From assembly GCA_018061385.1 (NCBI GenBank), contig JAGOUF010000024.1, positions 1 to 11,713 of the forward strand: DNA of 11,713 bases, written 5' to 3'. The stretch comes from Chitinophagaceae bacterium (GTDB lineage: Bacteria; Bacteroidota; Bacteroidia; Chitinophagales; Chitinophagaceae). Within the stretch, counting starts at the first letter, position 1. Each line of letters starts with the position of its first letter. Made by a program: the position numbers and the translations under genes. The notes beneath the pieces are model-generated. The model was not told the DNA's origin. It saw only the letters and a list, made by a program, of their open reading frames with translations, and did not search any database. Shown here one piece after another: positions 1-7,696 of this stretch.

Positions 1-1
1 C

Positions 2-886
2 GATACAGACAATAACCTTGTTATTGTAATTGCACTAAATGCTTTTCTATTTGTTATACTCAACTTTTTAAGATTGTTTTTTGCAGTTTCTTACGATACT
101 CAAGTTATTGCCGAAGAACAATTTCAACAGCAAATTTTACATTGGTTTGTTTTACATGCCAACACAAGTAGCTTTTGGCATAAACCATGGACCGTTTTGT
201 TGTACATGTTTACCAACTACAGCACTTGGATGTTGTTGAGCAATGTTTTATGGATTTGGGCTTTTGGGTATATTTTGCAAGACTTATCTGGCAACAGAAA
301 ACTATTGCCCTTGTATTTATATGGTGGTTTTTTTGGTGCACTCGTTTATTTGCTTTCTGCCAATACTTTACCTTATTTACAAACTACAGTAACCAATGGA
401 GGTTTTATGATTGGTGGAGGTGCAGCTGTAATGGCAATTGCTGTTGCAACAACAACCTTAGCTCCAGATTATAGAATTTTTCCTTTAATTAGTGGGGGAA
501 TTCCTTTGTGGGTATTAACTGTAGTTTTTGTAGCCATAGATTTTGGTAGCATGGCTGGCACAACAGGCAGCACAGCATTTGCACATTTGGCTGGTGCATT
601 GGTAGGCTTTTTGTATATTAAACAATTGAACAAAGGCAAAGATTTAGGCAATTGGATGTATCAATTAACCGAATGGGTCAACAATTTATTTAATCCAGAG
701 AAAAAGTATAAAAGCAGCAAACAACAACATTTTTATAAAGTTGAAAAACAACCTTTTGAAATAAAGCCTAATTTAACTCAGCAAAAGTTAGATGCCATCT
801 TAGATAAAATAAACCAAAAGGGTTACGATTTGCTTACTGCCGATGAAAAAGATTTTTTAAAAAGAGCAAGTAAAGAAGAATTGTAA
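2..886 (+). CDS. Rhomboid-family membrane protein, 5' partial, probably catalytically inactive
   Basis: The reading frame is open to the left edge, so the start lies upstream; the first visible residues (DTDNNLVIVIALNAF) already lie in a membrane helix. About six hydrophobic segments follow in rhomboid order, including LSNVLWIWAFG (helix 2), the glycine-rich helix at 410-430 and the AHLAGALVGFLY helix near 581-616. Active rhomboids are Ser-His proteases. The His is kept (584-586, AHLAGA), but the serine motif, usually GASG or GASA, reads GGGA, with Gly (GGT, 419-421) in the serine position. The HxxxN oxyanion motif reads MLLSN, with Met at 230-232. A soluble tail ends in a DUF6576-like motif (LDKINQKGYDLLTADEKDFL), common on Bacteroidota rhomboids. 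It is followed 3 bases later by an EEP gene, so they are probably cotranscribed. Family assignment is firm; loss of proteolysis is inferred from motifs. Confidence 0.88.
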   Translation, partial: DTDNNLVIVIALNAFLFVILNFLRLFFAVSYDTQVIAEEQFQQQILHWFVLHANTSSFWHKPWTVLLYMFTNYSTWMLLSNVLWIWAFGYILQDLSGNRKLLPLYLYGGFFGALVYLLSANTLPYLQTTVTNGGFMIGGGAAVMAIAVATTTLAPDYRIFPLISGGIPLWVLTVVFVAIDFGSMAGTTGSTAFAHLAGALVGFLYIKQLNKGKDLGNWMYQLTEWVNNLFNPEKKYKSSKQQHFYKVEKQPFEIKPNLTQQKLDAILDKINQKGYDLLTADEKDFLKRASKEEL

Positions 887-889
887 AGC

Positions 890-2026
890 ATGTTAAGCAA
901 TTTAAAAAAAAGTATAGGTACAGTTTTTTTTGTACTTGGTTGTGTGTACAGTTTACTGTATTTAGTTGGGTGTTTAACGCCTTATATAACCCCAAGTAGT
1001 TGGAGTTATATTACTTTTTTTGCACTGGGGTTTCCTTTTTTATTGTTGGGCATGTTGTTGTGGCTTATTGTTACAATTATTTTTTATAGAAAACGTAGTT
1101 GGATTTTTTTATTGGTTTTTTTAGCAGGATTTAAAAACATTCAAAGTACCATTGGTTTTCATTTTTCTACAAATTTTGTACAGCAAAAACAACCCAACTC
1201 AATTCGTGTATTAAATTGGAATGTTCAAGATTTTATTGATAGCCAAATTTATACAGATACGCCAGGCAACAAAAGAAGAGACATAATGGCTTTCATACAA
1301 AAAATGGATGCAGATATTGTTTGTTTACAAGATTTTACAGAAAGAATTAGTCCATCCTTTAGAAGTTGTGTTGTGGATGTTTCCAATACTTGCAATTATA
1401 AAAATCATTTCTTTTCTAAAGATATGATTACCATTTATGGCCCCATAACCACACAATATGGTACAGCCATTTTTTCGAAATATCCAATTATAGATTCGGG
1501 CCGAACAGCTTACAAAAATTCGCCCAGATCAGAATCTTTAGCGTTTGTTGATGTACTTAAAGGGCAAGACACTATTAGAGTTTTTACAACGCATTTACAA
1601 TCTATGTTCATTAAACTAGAAATAACCAATGAGGTTTTAGCAGATTCTTCCTTAAACGAAGAGCTAGATTTTTTAAAAAATAATCCAAAAGCATATCAAC
1701 GCATTAAACGTTATGATTGGGTACATGCACAACAAGCAATACTGGTAAAAAATCAACTCAATCAATCGCCTTATCCATTTATTTTTTGTGCCGATTTAAA
1801 CAGTGTTCCTACAAGCTACACTTATCATCACATTAAAAAAAACCTACAAGATGCATTTGTTAGCAAGGGTGTTGCTTTAAGCAATACTTACGATGGTTAT
1901 TCTCCCACACTTCGTATAGATGTAATTTTGATGAGCCCACATTTTAAAACAGAACAATATTATTCTCCTCGTATTTATGCCTCTGATCATTTTCCGGTTG
2001 TTGCAGATTTGCAATTAGTACATTAG
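890..2026 (+). CDS. Membrane-anchored endonuclease/exonuclease/phosphatase (EEP) protein, copy 1
   Basis: A 378-residue protein. Residues about 9-83 hold three hydrophobic helices; the rest is an EEP (DNase I/APE1-like) metal-dependent phosphodiesterase fold. Visible motifs are LNWNVQDF (108-115), DIVCLQDF (142-149), TTHLQS (233-238), CADLNSVP (300-307), LRIDVIL (341-347) and SDHFP (365-369). These supply the expected His235, Asp302/Asn304, Asp344 and Asp366/His367. The metal-binding Glu of the usual LQE motif is Asp148, a conservative but notable change. The ATG lies 3 bases after the upstream stop, which implies an operon and possibly translational coupling; no Shine-Dalgarno sequence is seen. 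Three helices with a cytoplasmic N terminus would place the catalytic domain in the periplasm, which is inference. The substrate could be nucleic acid, phospholipid or an inositol-type phosphate and cannot be told from the sequence. Confidence 0.88.
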   Translation: MLSNLKKSIGTVFFVLGCVYSLLYLVGCLTPYITPSSWSYITFFALGFPFLLLGMLLWLIVTIIFYRKRSWIFLLVFLAGFKNIQSTIGFHFSTNFVQQKQPNSIRVLNWNVQDFIDSQIYTDTPGNKRRDIMAFIQKMDADIVCLQDFTERISPSFRSCVVDVSNTCNYKNHFFSKDMITIYGPITTQYGTAIFSKYPIIDSGRTAYKNSPRSESLAFVDVLKGQDTIRVFTTHLQSMFIKLEITNEVLADSSLNEELDFLKNNPKAYQRIKRYDWVHAQQAILVKNQLNQSPYPFIFCADLNSVPTSYTYHHIKKNLQDAFVSKGVALSNTYDGYSPTLRIDVILMSPHFKTEQYYSPRIYASDHFPVVADLQLVH

Positions 2027-2049
2027 CATTTTTAATTTACTTTTATAGC

Positions 2050-3162
2050 ATGGCCAAACCCCTAAGCTTACAACTTGTAAAATGGATATTTCTAATATTC
2101 ACTATTGTGGTTGTGGTTATCTATTTATTGGGTTGTATAGCTCCTTTTGCCAATACCCATACATTTTGGTGGTTGGGTTTTGTAAGTTTAGCTTTCCCGT
2201 ATGTTGGTACAACTTTATTGTTGCTTTGTATTTTTTGGTTTATTGCAAAGCCAAAGTTTGCTTGGTTATCTATTTTAGTATTGCTTGTTGGTTATGCACC
2301 TTTCTCAAAAATTATGGGGGTTAAATGGAGCAATGAATTTGGTATACATAAATCAACTTCTACCTTAAGGGTTGTTAGTTGGAATGTTCAAAGTTTTAAT
2401 GGTTTATCTAACAATAAAGAAGCTAAAAAATTAGCAAAAACAGAAATAGAACATTCTATATTTAAGTACAATCCCGATGTGCTTTGTTTGCAAGAGTTTA
2501 ATACATCTACCATAAAAGGAGATGCTGCCGATAATATTACATTGTTCTCAAAACAATATCCTTATCATTTTTTTTCGGCCGATTATCAACGTAAAAATGG
2601 AACTTATCAAAGTGGTTGTATCATTTTTTCAAAATATCCGTTTACATCAACTCAAAAAATAAATTACCCTGTTGCCGAAAGTTTAATTTATGCCGATATT
2701 GTGAAAGGAAAAGATACCATTAGAATATACACTACCCATTTACAATCTTTTAAATTTGGTAAAGAAGAGTACAATGAAATTGATAATTTAAGTGCTAAAG
2801 ACGCAAGAGCATTGTCATCGATGAGTTTTATTCGGAAAATGAAATTAGCGTTTAAAAGAAGGTCATTACAAGCCAATTTGGTGAAGCAAGAACTTGCTAA
2901 AACAAACTATCCATCAATTATTTGTGCCGATTTTAATGATGTACCCAACAGTTATACTTATCAAACAATTAGAAGCAATTGGCAAGATGCATTTTTAAAC
3001 AAACAATTTGGCATTGGAAGAACCTATGTTTCGTTGGCTCCTACTTTACGAATAGATTATATTTTATGCAACAACAATTTTACGATTGAGCAGTTTGATA
3101 TAATTGATGAAAACCTTAGCGATCACTTAATGCTACTTGCCGATGTTAAATTGAAACAATAA
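2050..3162 (+). CDS. Membrane-anchored endonuclease/exonuclease/phosphatase (EEP) protein, copy 2
   Basis: A 370-residue paralog of the preceding gene with the same plan: three hydrophobic helices (about 10-32, 40-65, 70-86), then an EEP domain. Motifs are VVSWNVQSF (108-116), DVLCLQEF (143-150) with the canonical Glu149, TTHLQS (228-233), CADFNDVP (292-299), LRIDYIL (333-339) and SDH (357-359). Catalytic-type residues His230, Asp294/Asn296, Asp336 and Asp358/His359 are all present, so this copy looks fully competent. The SDH motif continues LM rather than the more usual FP of copy 1. It starts 23 bases after copy 1, so the two likely share a transcript and arose by tandem duplication. The stop lies one base from the stop of the convergent apaG. 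The substrate is unknown; a nuclease or phosphodiesterase role at the membrane is inferred from the family. Confidence 0.9.
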   Translation: MAKPLSLQLVKWIFLIFTIVVVVIYLLGCIAPFANTHTFWWLGFVSLAFPYVGTTLLLLCIFWFIAKPKFAWLSILVLLVGYAPFSKIMGVKWSNEFGIHKSTSTLRVVSWNVQSFNGLSNNKEAKKLAKTEIEHSIFKYNPDVLCLQEFNTSTIKGDAADNITLFSKQYPYHFFSADYQRKNGTYQSGCIIFSKYPFTSTQKINYPVAESLIYADIVKGKDTIRIYTTHLQSFKFGKEEYNEIDNLSAKDARALSSMSFIRKMKLAFKRRSLQANLVKQELAKTNYPSIICADFNDVPNSYTYQTIRSNWQDAFLNKQFGIGRTYVSLAPTLRIDYILCNNNFTIEQFDIIDENLSDHLMLLADVKLKQ

Positions 3163-3177
3163 ACTAATTGTTTTTTT
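3154..3177 (+). terminator. Weak AT-rich terminator overlapping two stop codons
   Basis: AAACAAT (3154-3160) pairs with ATTGTTT (3167-3173) around a 6-base loop, and the right arm runs into a stretch of seven T (3171-3177). It could end transcription of the rhomboid/EEP run. It overlaps the EEP stop codon and the last codons of convergent apaG. The stem is almost all A-T, so termination strength is doubtful. Confidence 0.4.
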
Positions 3178-3550
3178 GAGGAGCAATTAATTCAAACGAA
3201 GGAATTTTTACAATGAAGTTTTGTAAAGTATTTTGGTTAATGAGTTCATAATGCCCCTGCATTGTGCCCATTTCTGTTCTTAAATTACAACCACTAACAT
3301 ATTGAAATTGTTGACCAGGTTTTAATACTGGTTGTACACCTACAACACCTTCTCCTTCTACTTCTCTATGCTCTCCATTGCTATCAAAAATAAACCAATG
3401 GCGTTTCAGTAATTGAACTGTAAAGTTGTTGTGGTTTTCTATGGTAACTCTATAAGCAAACATAAACTCATGGTTCAGCGGATTGCTATAATCTTGCTGA
3501 TAAAAAGTTTCAACATTCACCTCTACACCTTCAGATATTTTTGATGCCAT
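3164..3550 (-). CDS. apaG: ApaG-domain protein (Co2+/Mg2+ efflux-associated family)
   Basis: A 128-residue protein, close to the roughly 125 residues of E. coli ApaG, that covers the whole domain. Diagnostic stretches are YRVTIENHNNFTVQLLKRHW (33-52), the glycine-rich turn VEGEGVVGVQPVLKPG (64-79), and FQYVSGCNL followed by GTMQGHYEL (82-103). ApaG is a single immunoglobulin/FN3-like beta-sandwich domain; bacterial members have been linked to cobalt and magnesium tolerance, but the biochemical role is not settled. Here it is not beside apaH or ksgA as in E. coli. It reads convergently with the EEP genes and downstream of the outer-membrane barrel gene, from which a terminator separates it, so it probably has its own promoter in 3551-3641. 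I see no clear TTTG/TAnnTTTG pair there. The ATG at 3550 fits the family start. Confidence 0.95.
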   Translation of the reverse strand: MASKISEGVEVNVETFYQQDYSNPLNHEFMFAYRVTIENHNNFTVQLLKRHWFIFDSNGEHREVEGEGVVGVQPVLKPGQQFQYVSGCNLRTEMGTMQGHYELINQNTLQNFIVKIPSFELIAPQKNN

Positions 3551-3641
3551 AGTATGTATGCTTTTGGTAAAGTTAAGAGTTTGATAATAAGAAAATATTA
3601 CTTAAAATATAAATTTTAATTGCTTTGTTTACACATAACAA

Positions 3642-3669
3642 AAGCCGTTGAAAACAGTTCCAACGGCTT
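3642..3669 (-). terminator. Rho-independent terminator after the outer-membrane barrel gene
   Basis: A perfect 9-base stem, AAGCCGTTG (3642-3650) with CAACGGCTT (3661-3669), encloses a 10-base loop. On the minus strand the stem is followed by TTTGTTATG, so it suits the barrel gene ending at 3708. On the plus strand a CGTTTTTT run follows (3670-3676), so it could also stop transcription coming the other way. It insulates apaG from the upstream barrel gene. Confidence 0.8.
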
Positions 3670-3707
3670 CGTTTTTTCAACCTAAACTAAACTACGGTTA
3701 TTAAAAA

Positions 3708-6155
3708 TTATTGTCCAATTCCGCCACCACCACTTTGTACACGTTTACTCTCATCCTCAGCACCTGTGGCTCTTTGACGTGCACTTTTTACTGTTAATTT
3801 TCCAAAACGATAAGAGAAATTAATTTTAAACTGACGGCTTTCCCAGTTGCCACTTGCAGTTAATAACTGACCAGCAAAATTGCTTGTTCCACTCCAACGC
3901 ATTGTATAAAAAATATCACTTACCGAAAGTTTCAAATTCCCCTTCCCCTTTAAAATTTGTTTTTGTAAACCAGCATCTACACTACCCATTGATTTACTTT
4001 TAAACGTTCCTTGCCAAATACTTGGAGAGTTATACCAACCACTAATTTCACCTGTATAGCCTTTGCCCAATTTAAAACTGTGTTGCATATAAATATTAAA
4101 TGCTGCAGCATCTAAATCAATTGTTCTGCCAGCACCAAAATTTGCTTTGTAACGACTATAATTCATATTCATATTGGCAAATACACTGTACCATTTATAT
4201 TGAAAAGGGTAACTAATGTTTACACTCACAATATCTTGTGTAGCTAAGTTTTTCTTGGTAATAAAACTTTTGCTTTTTTCTGCAGTATCAATTAATTGTG
4301 TAAATACATCTTTTACATGGCTATAATTTAATGTAGTTGTTAATGTGTATTTATAGCTATGTGTTAAATTAAAACTATTGGTGTACTGTGGTATTAACTG
4401 AGTATTCCCTTTTTGAAAAGTATATTCATCTAACTTAAATTCAAAGGGGTTTAAATCTTGATAAGCAGGTCTATCAATTCTTCTACTATAACTTAAACTC
4501 CACTGGCTCATTGGGTTTTTATTAAACGTAATTGCAGCACTAGGAAATAAATCTGTATAGTTTCTGTTGAATGTACTATCGTAGTTTGCATAACCACTGC
4601 CATTTTGTTTAAACCCTGTAGATGTACCTGTTGCATTGGTATTTTCTATACGTACACCCACTTGTATATTAATGCCTTTGTATTGACGATTATAATTTAC
4701 ATAACCTGCATTAATATTTTCTTTATAATTAAAATTATTGCTACGCAATGTGTCCAATACTTTAGTAGAAGTAAACACATTAAAACGTTCAAAATTGTTG
4801 GTGGTTTCTACCAAGCTAAATTTTCCTCCAATTCCCAATTTCCCTTTTGCAAATGGTTGCTCATAATCTGTTTTAAATGTTGCAATATCAATTTTGCTTG
4901 GAGCAATCATGTTATATACTCTACGTTCTAATTCATTGCTTCCACTAAAATTGTAATAGTAGTTAGGTTGTAGTTGATTGTTGTTAAGTCTATAACTACC
5001 ATAATCTGCATCCATATTTAGCTCTCTACCAGCAGTATCAGCATGGCGATAGTTGATGTTTACGTTGGTATTATTTCTATTCCCATTGCTGCTATTATCG
5101 GCAATTAATAATCTATAACCCGTATTGGTAGGCATATAGGTAATTGGTGTATTGCTATAATTGCTCATTGAGTTGTTGTTAAAATTACCCGAAACAATTA
5201 CACCAATGGTATTGTATTTATTGATGAAATAATCTAAACCAGCTTTAAAATTGTTAGACGTATTTTTTTGAGTCATTGTACCTTTTTGATCGAACAATGT
5301 ATCTAACTGCTGGCGATATAGGTTCATATTATTCTCATTGGTACTATTGTTAAAGCTATAATTACCAAATAAGTTTACATTATTGTTGCGATGATTTAAG
5401 TTTAAGCCTGCATTGTATTTACCATAAATACCAATTCCATAACCAGCATTTACACTACCATTTGTGCCATATGCTTTATTCTTTTTCAACTTAATGTTTA
5501 TAATACCAGCATTACCAGCTGCATCATATTTTGCAGAAGGGTTGGTAATTAATTCTATCGATTCTATTTGATTGGAATTTAATGAACGTAAAAAATCGGC
5601 TAAATCTTTTCCTGATAAAGGCGACGGCTTTCCGTCAATATAAATTTGAACACCGTTTTTTCCACTTAAGCTAATGTTGTCATCTCTATCTACAGTAACA
5701 CCAGGCGATTTTCTAAGCAATTCAAATGCATCGCTGCCTTGTGCATTTATACTACCTTCAATATTTACAATGGTTTTATCGGCTTTTACTTCAATCATTG
5801 GTTTTTTACTTGTAACCGTTACGCCTTCTAACTGTTTTACAGCTTTTTGTAAACTAAATGCAGGCACTATAAAGTCAATTGTACCCAATTCAAATACTGC
5901 ACTTGTTTGCTTTTGATAGCCAACTGCAACAACGCTAACAAAATATTTTCCTGCTGAAATGTTGTTGTAAATAAAATTGCCTTCCTTATCGGTTACAGAA
6001 AGTTTTACAATTGCACTGTCTTTTGCTTGTTGTAATGTAATAGACGCAGATGCTATAGCTTTTCCTTTTTCGTCTTTTACAAAACCAGAAATACGTTGGG
6101 CATGTACAAAAGCGGTTAAAAACATGCAGCCAATAAGGGTTAAAATTTTGCTCAT
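3708..6155 (-). CDS. Outer-membrane beta-barrel protein with carboxypeptidase-regulatory-like and TonB-plug domains (OMP_b-brl_3 type)
   Basis: An 815-residue protein from the ATG at 6155. An in-frame TTG at 6173 would add six residues ahead of a good signal peptide and is rejected. Domains in order: signal peptide MSKILTLIGCMFLTAFVHA (1-19); a carboxypeptidase-regulatory-like beta-sandwich (about 21-100, ISGFVKDEKGKAIASASITL); a TonB-receptor plug (about 110-225) with DAFELLRKSPGVTV, IYIDGKPSPLSG and IESIELITNPSAKYDAAGNAGIINI; then a long barrel of alternating aromatic strands rich in Asn and Tyr. This architecture is the OMP_b-brl_3 family of Bacteroidota, related to TonB-dependent receptors. 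The cargo is unknown, and no SusD-like partner is adjacent, which argues against a glycan-uptake pair. The C terminus runs past the last predicted strand (FKINFSYRFGKLTV) into a charged, glycine-rich tail, GGGGIGQ. It is divergent from lutB across a 144-base control region. Confidence 0.93.
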   Translation of the reverse strand: MSKILTLIGCMFLTAFVHAQRISGFVKDEKGKAIASASITLQQAKDSAIVKLSVTDKEGNFIYNNISAGKYFVSVVAVGYQKQTSAVFELGTIDFIVPAFSLQKAVKQLEGVTVTSKKPMIEVKADKTIVNIEGSINAQGSDAFELLRKSPGVTVDRDDNISLSGKNGVQIYIDGKPSPLSGKDLADFLRSLNSNQIESIELITNPSAKYDAAGNAGIINIKLKKNKAYGTNGSVNAGYGIGIYGKYNAGLNLNHRNNNVNLFGNYSFNNSTNENNMNLYRQQLDTLFDQKGTMTQKNTSNNFKAGLDYFINKYNTIGVIVSGNFNNNSMSNYSNTPITYMPTNTGYRLLIADNSSNGNRNNTNVNINYRHADTAGRELNMDADYGSYRLNNNQLQPNYYYNFSGSNELERRVYNMIAPSKIDIATFKTDYEQPFAKGKLGIGGKFSLVETTNNFERFNVFTSTKVLDTLRSNNFNYKENINAGYVNYNRQYKGINIQVGVRIENTNATGTSTGFKQNGSGYANYDSTFNRNYTDLFPSAAITFNKNPMSQWSLSYSRRIDRPAYQDLNPFEFKLDEYTFQKGNTQLIPQYTNSFNLTHSYKYTLTTTLNYSHVKDVFTQLIDTAEKSKSFITKKNLATQDIVSVNISYPFQYKWYSVFANMNMNYSRYKANFGAGRTIDLDAAAFNIYMQHSFKLGKGYTGEISGWYNSPSIWQGTFKSKSMGSVDAGLQKQILKGKGNLKLSVSDIFYTMRWSGTSNFAGQLLTASGNWESRQFKINFSYRFGKLTVKSARQRATGAEDESKRVQSGGGGIGQ

Positions 6156-6299
6156 AAAATTAATATTGTGCAATATTGGTACTAAATGTTTATAGAATAT
6201 TACACAAAAATTATAATTACTGACAAGTGGAATATTGATAATGTGAACGGTAAACCAAAAACCTTAAAGCAGCTAAAAAAACAATTGTACTTTTACAGC
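6156..6299. promoter_or_regulatory. Divergent control region with an AATATTG inverted repeat
   Basis: This 144-base gap separates the start codons of two divergent genes, so both promoters should lie here. AATATTG (6162-6168) and CAATATT (6171-6177) form an inverted repeat with a 2-base spacer, 7 bases upstream of the barrel ATG. It could be an operator or a small leader hairpin over the ribosome-binding region. AATATT recurs at 6196-6201 and 6231-6236. Possible -7-like elements are TATAATTTTTG on the minus strand (6205-6215) and TACTTTTA on the plus strand (6288-6295). Neither has a well-placed TTTG partner, so the promoters are unresolved. Confidence 0.4.
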
Positions 6300-7679
6300 A
6301 TGAACAATACCGCAGCCTCTTTTATTGCAAAAAGCACTATTAAAGCAGCCGATTTAGAACATCGTAGAAAAATTAATTTTAACATTGGTAAATACAATGC
6401 AGTTGTGCCAATTGGCAAACAACAATTTAGCAATGTACTGAATGCTAAAGAGCAAGCTAAAAACATTAAATGGGATGCCATTGAACACTTAGATACTTAT
6501 TTAGAAGAATTTGAAAAAAAAATTACTGCTCGTGGAGCAAAAGTAATTTGGGCAGAGGATGCACAACAAGCATTGGATGCTATAGGAAATATTTGTGATG
6601 AAAAAAATTGCAAAGTATTGGTAAAAAGTAAAAGTATGGTTACAGAAGAAATTCATTTAAACCAATACTTAGAGCAAAAAGGAATTGAAAGTGTTGAAAC
6701 AGATTTGGGTGAATATATACAACAGTTAGATGGAGAACCGCCTTACCATATTGTTACACCTGCTATGCACAAAAGCAAAGAAGATGTAGCAAAACTATTT
6801 GCAGATAAATTGGGTGTACCAAGTGGTTTAACACCTGAAGAGTTGACGCAAGTGGCCAGACAAATATTAAGAGAAAAATATGTACAAGCAGAAATTGGAG
6901 TTACTGGCGGAAATTTTATTGTTGCCGATGTGGGTGGAATTGCCATTACAGAAAATGAAGGCAATGCTCGTTTAAGTTGTAGTATGCCAAAAACACATAT
7001 TGTTGTTGTGGGTATAGAAAAAGTATTGCCATCCATTAACGATTTACAATTGTTTTGGCCACTCTTAAGTACGTTTGGCACAGGGCAAAAAATTACTGTT
7101 TACAATACTGTGGTTACTGGCCCAAAACAAGCCAATGAAAATGATGGCCCAGAAGAAATGTATGTAATTTTATTAGACAATGGTCGTACCAACTTATTAG
7201 AAAATCCAACTGCAAGAGAAGCATTGTACTGCATTCGTTGTGGTGCTTGTTTAAATGCTTGTCCTGTTTATAAAAACATTGGTGGCCATAGCTACGAAAC
7301 AACATATAGTGGCCCAATTGGTAAAGTAATTACTCCACATTTACAAGGTTTAGATGAATATAAACATTTGAGTTATGCATCCTCTTTATGTGGTGCATGT
7401 ACTGAAGTTTGTCCAGTAAAAATTAATTTACATGAATTGTTGTTAGACAATAGACATGAAGCTGTTTTGCATGGCAACAGTACAATGGCAGAACGTATTG
7501 CTTGGAAAGCTTGGAAAAAAGCTAGCCTCAACAGAAAAACAATGAACATGGGAAATGGCAAACTAAAAAATTGGGTAGTAAACAAAGTGTTTAAAGGTTG
7601 GACTGCACACAGAGGCGATTTAGATTTTAGTGAAAAAACATTTAACCAAATGTGGCAAGACTTTAGAACCGACTTGTAG
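6300..7679 (+). CDS. lutB: LutB-type lactate-utilization iron-sulfur protein
   Basis: A 459-residue protein from the ATG at 6300. An upstream in-frame ATG at 6186 would add 38 low-complexity residues and use up the divergent control region, so it is not preferred. The N terminus (EHRRKINFNIGKYN) is typical of the family. A LUD domain (roughly residues 60-290) includes VLVKSKSMVTEEI and VGGIAITENEGNARL. A ferredoxin-like segment has C311-x2-C314-x2-C317-x3-C321-P and then C364-x2-C367-x3-C371-P. The position of the first Cys of the second motif is Ser361 (ASSLCGAC), which I recall as usual in LutB. The C-terminal region matches the LutB C-terminal domain. In Bacillus subtilis LutABC oxidises L-lactate to pyruvate, with LutB passing electrons through Fe-S clusters. 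No lutA or lutC is adjacent here, so partners must lie elsewhere or the role differs. The next gene starts 18 bases downstream and may be cotranscribed. Confidence 0.92.
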   Translation: MNNTAASFIAKSTIKAADLEHRRKINFNIGKYNAVVPIGKQQFSNVLNAKEQAKNIKWDAIEHLDTYLEEFEKKITARGAKVIWAEDAQQALDAIGNICDEKNCKVLVKSKSMVTEEIHLNQYLEQKGIESVETDLGEYIQQLDGEPPYHIVTPAMHKSKEDVAKLFADKLGVPSGLTPEELTQVARQILREKYVQAEIGVTGGNFIVADVGGIAITENEGNARLSCSMPKTHIVVVGIEKVLPSINDLQLFWPLLSTFGTGQKITVYNTVVTGPKQANENDGPEEMYVILLDNGRTNLLENPTAREALYCIRCGACLNACPVYKNIGGHSYETTYSGPIGKVITPHLQGLDEYKHLSYASSLCGACTEVCPVKINLHELLLDNRHEAVLHGNSTMAERIAWKAWKKASLNRKTMNMGNGKLKNWVVNKVFKGWTAHRGDLDFSEKTFNQMWQDFRTDL

Positions 7680-7696
7680 TTTCCTTAATTGAACAA

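Noticed and set aside
74..76. TTG as start of the rhomboid-like gene
   Set aside because: The frame continues open to base 2 and encodes more hydrophobic sequence belonging to the first helix, so the true start is upstream of the window.
904..931. Runs of eight A and eight T in the first codons of EEP copy 1, as a phase-variation tract
   Set aside because: Such runs are common in this AT-rich window, and nothing else points to phase switching.
3551..3641. Promoter for apaG
   Set aside because: The region must hold one, but no TTTG/TAnnTTTG pair with acceptable spacing could be identified on the minus strand.
4605..4931. Open frames opposite the barrel gene (also near 5674-5916) and other antisense frames in the window
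   Set aside because: They are Cys- or Ile-rich shadow frames with no family motifs, lying fully inside well-supported genes.
6156..6173. TTG at 6173 as start of the outer-membrane barrel gene
   Set aside because: The ATG at 6155 begins a standard signal peptide; the extra six residues would be unconserved and overlap the inverted repeat.
6186..6299. ATG at 6186 as start of lutB
   Set aside because: The added 38 residues are low-complexity and unlike LutB N termini, and would leave only 30 bases for two divergent promoters.
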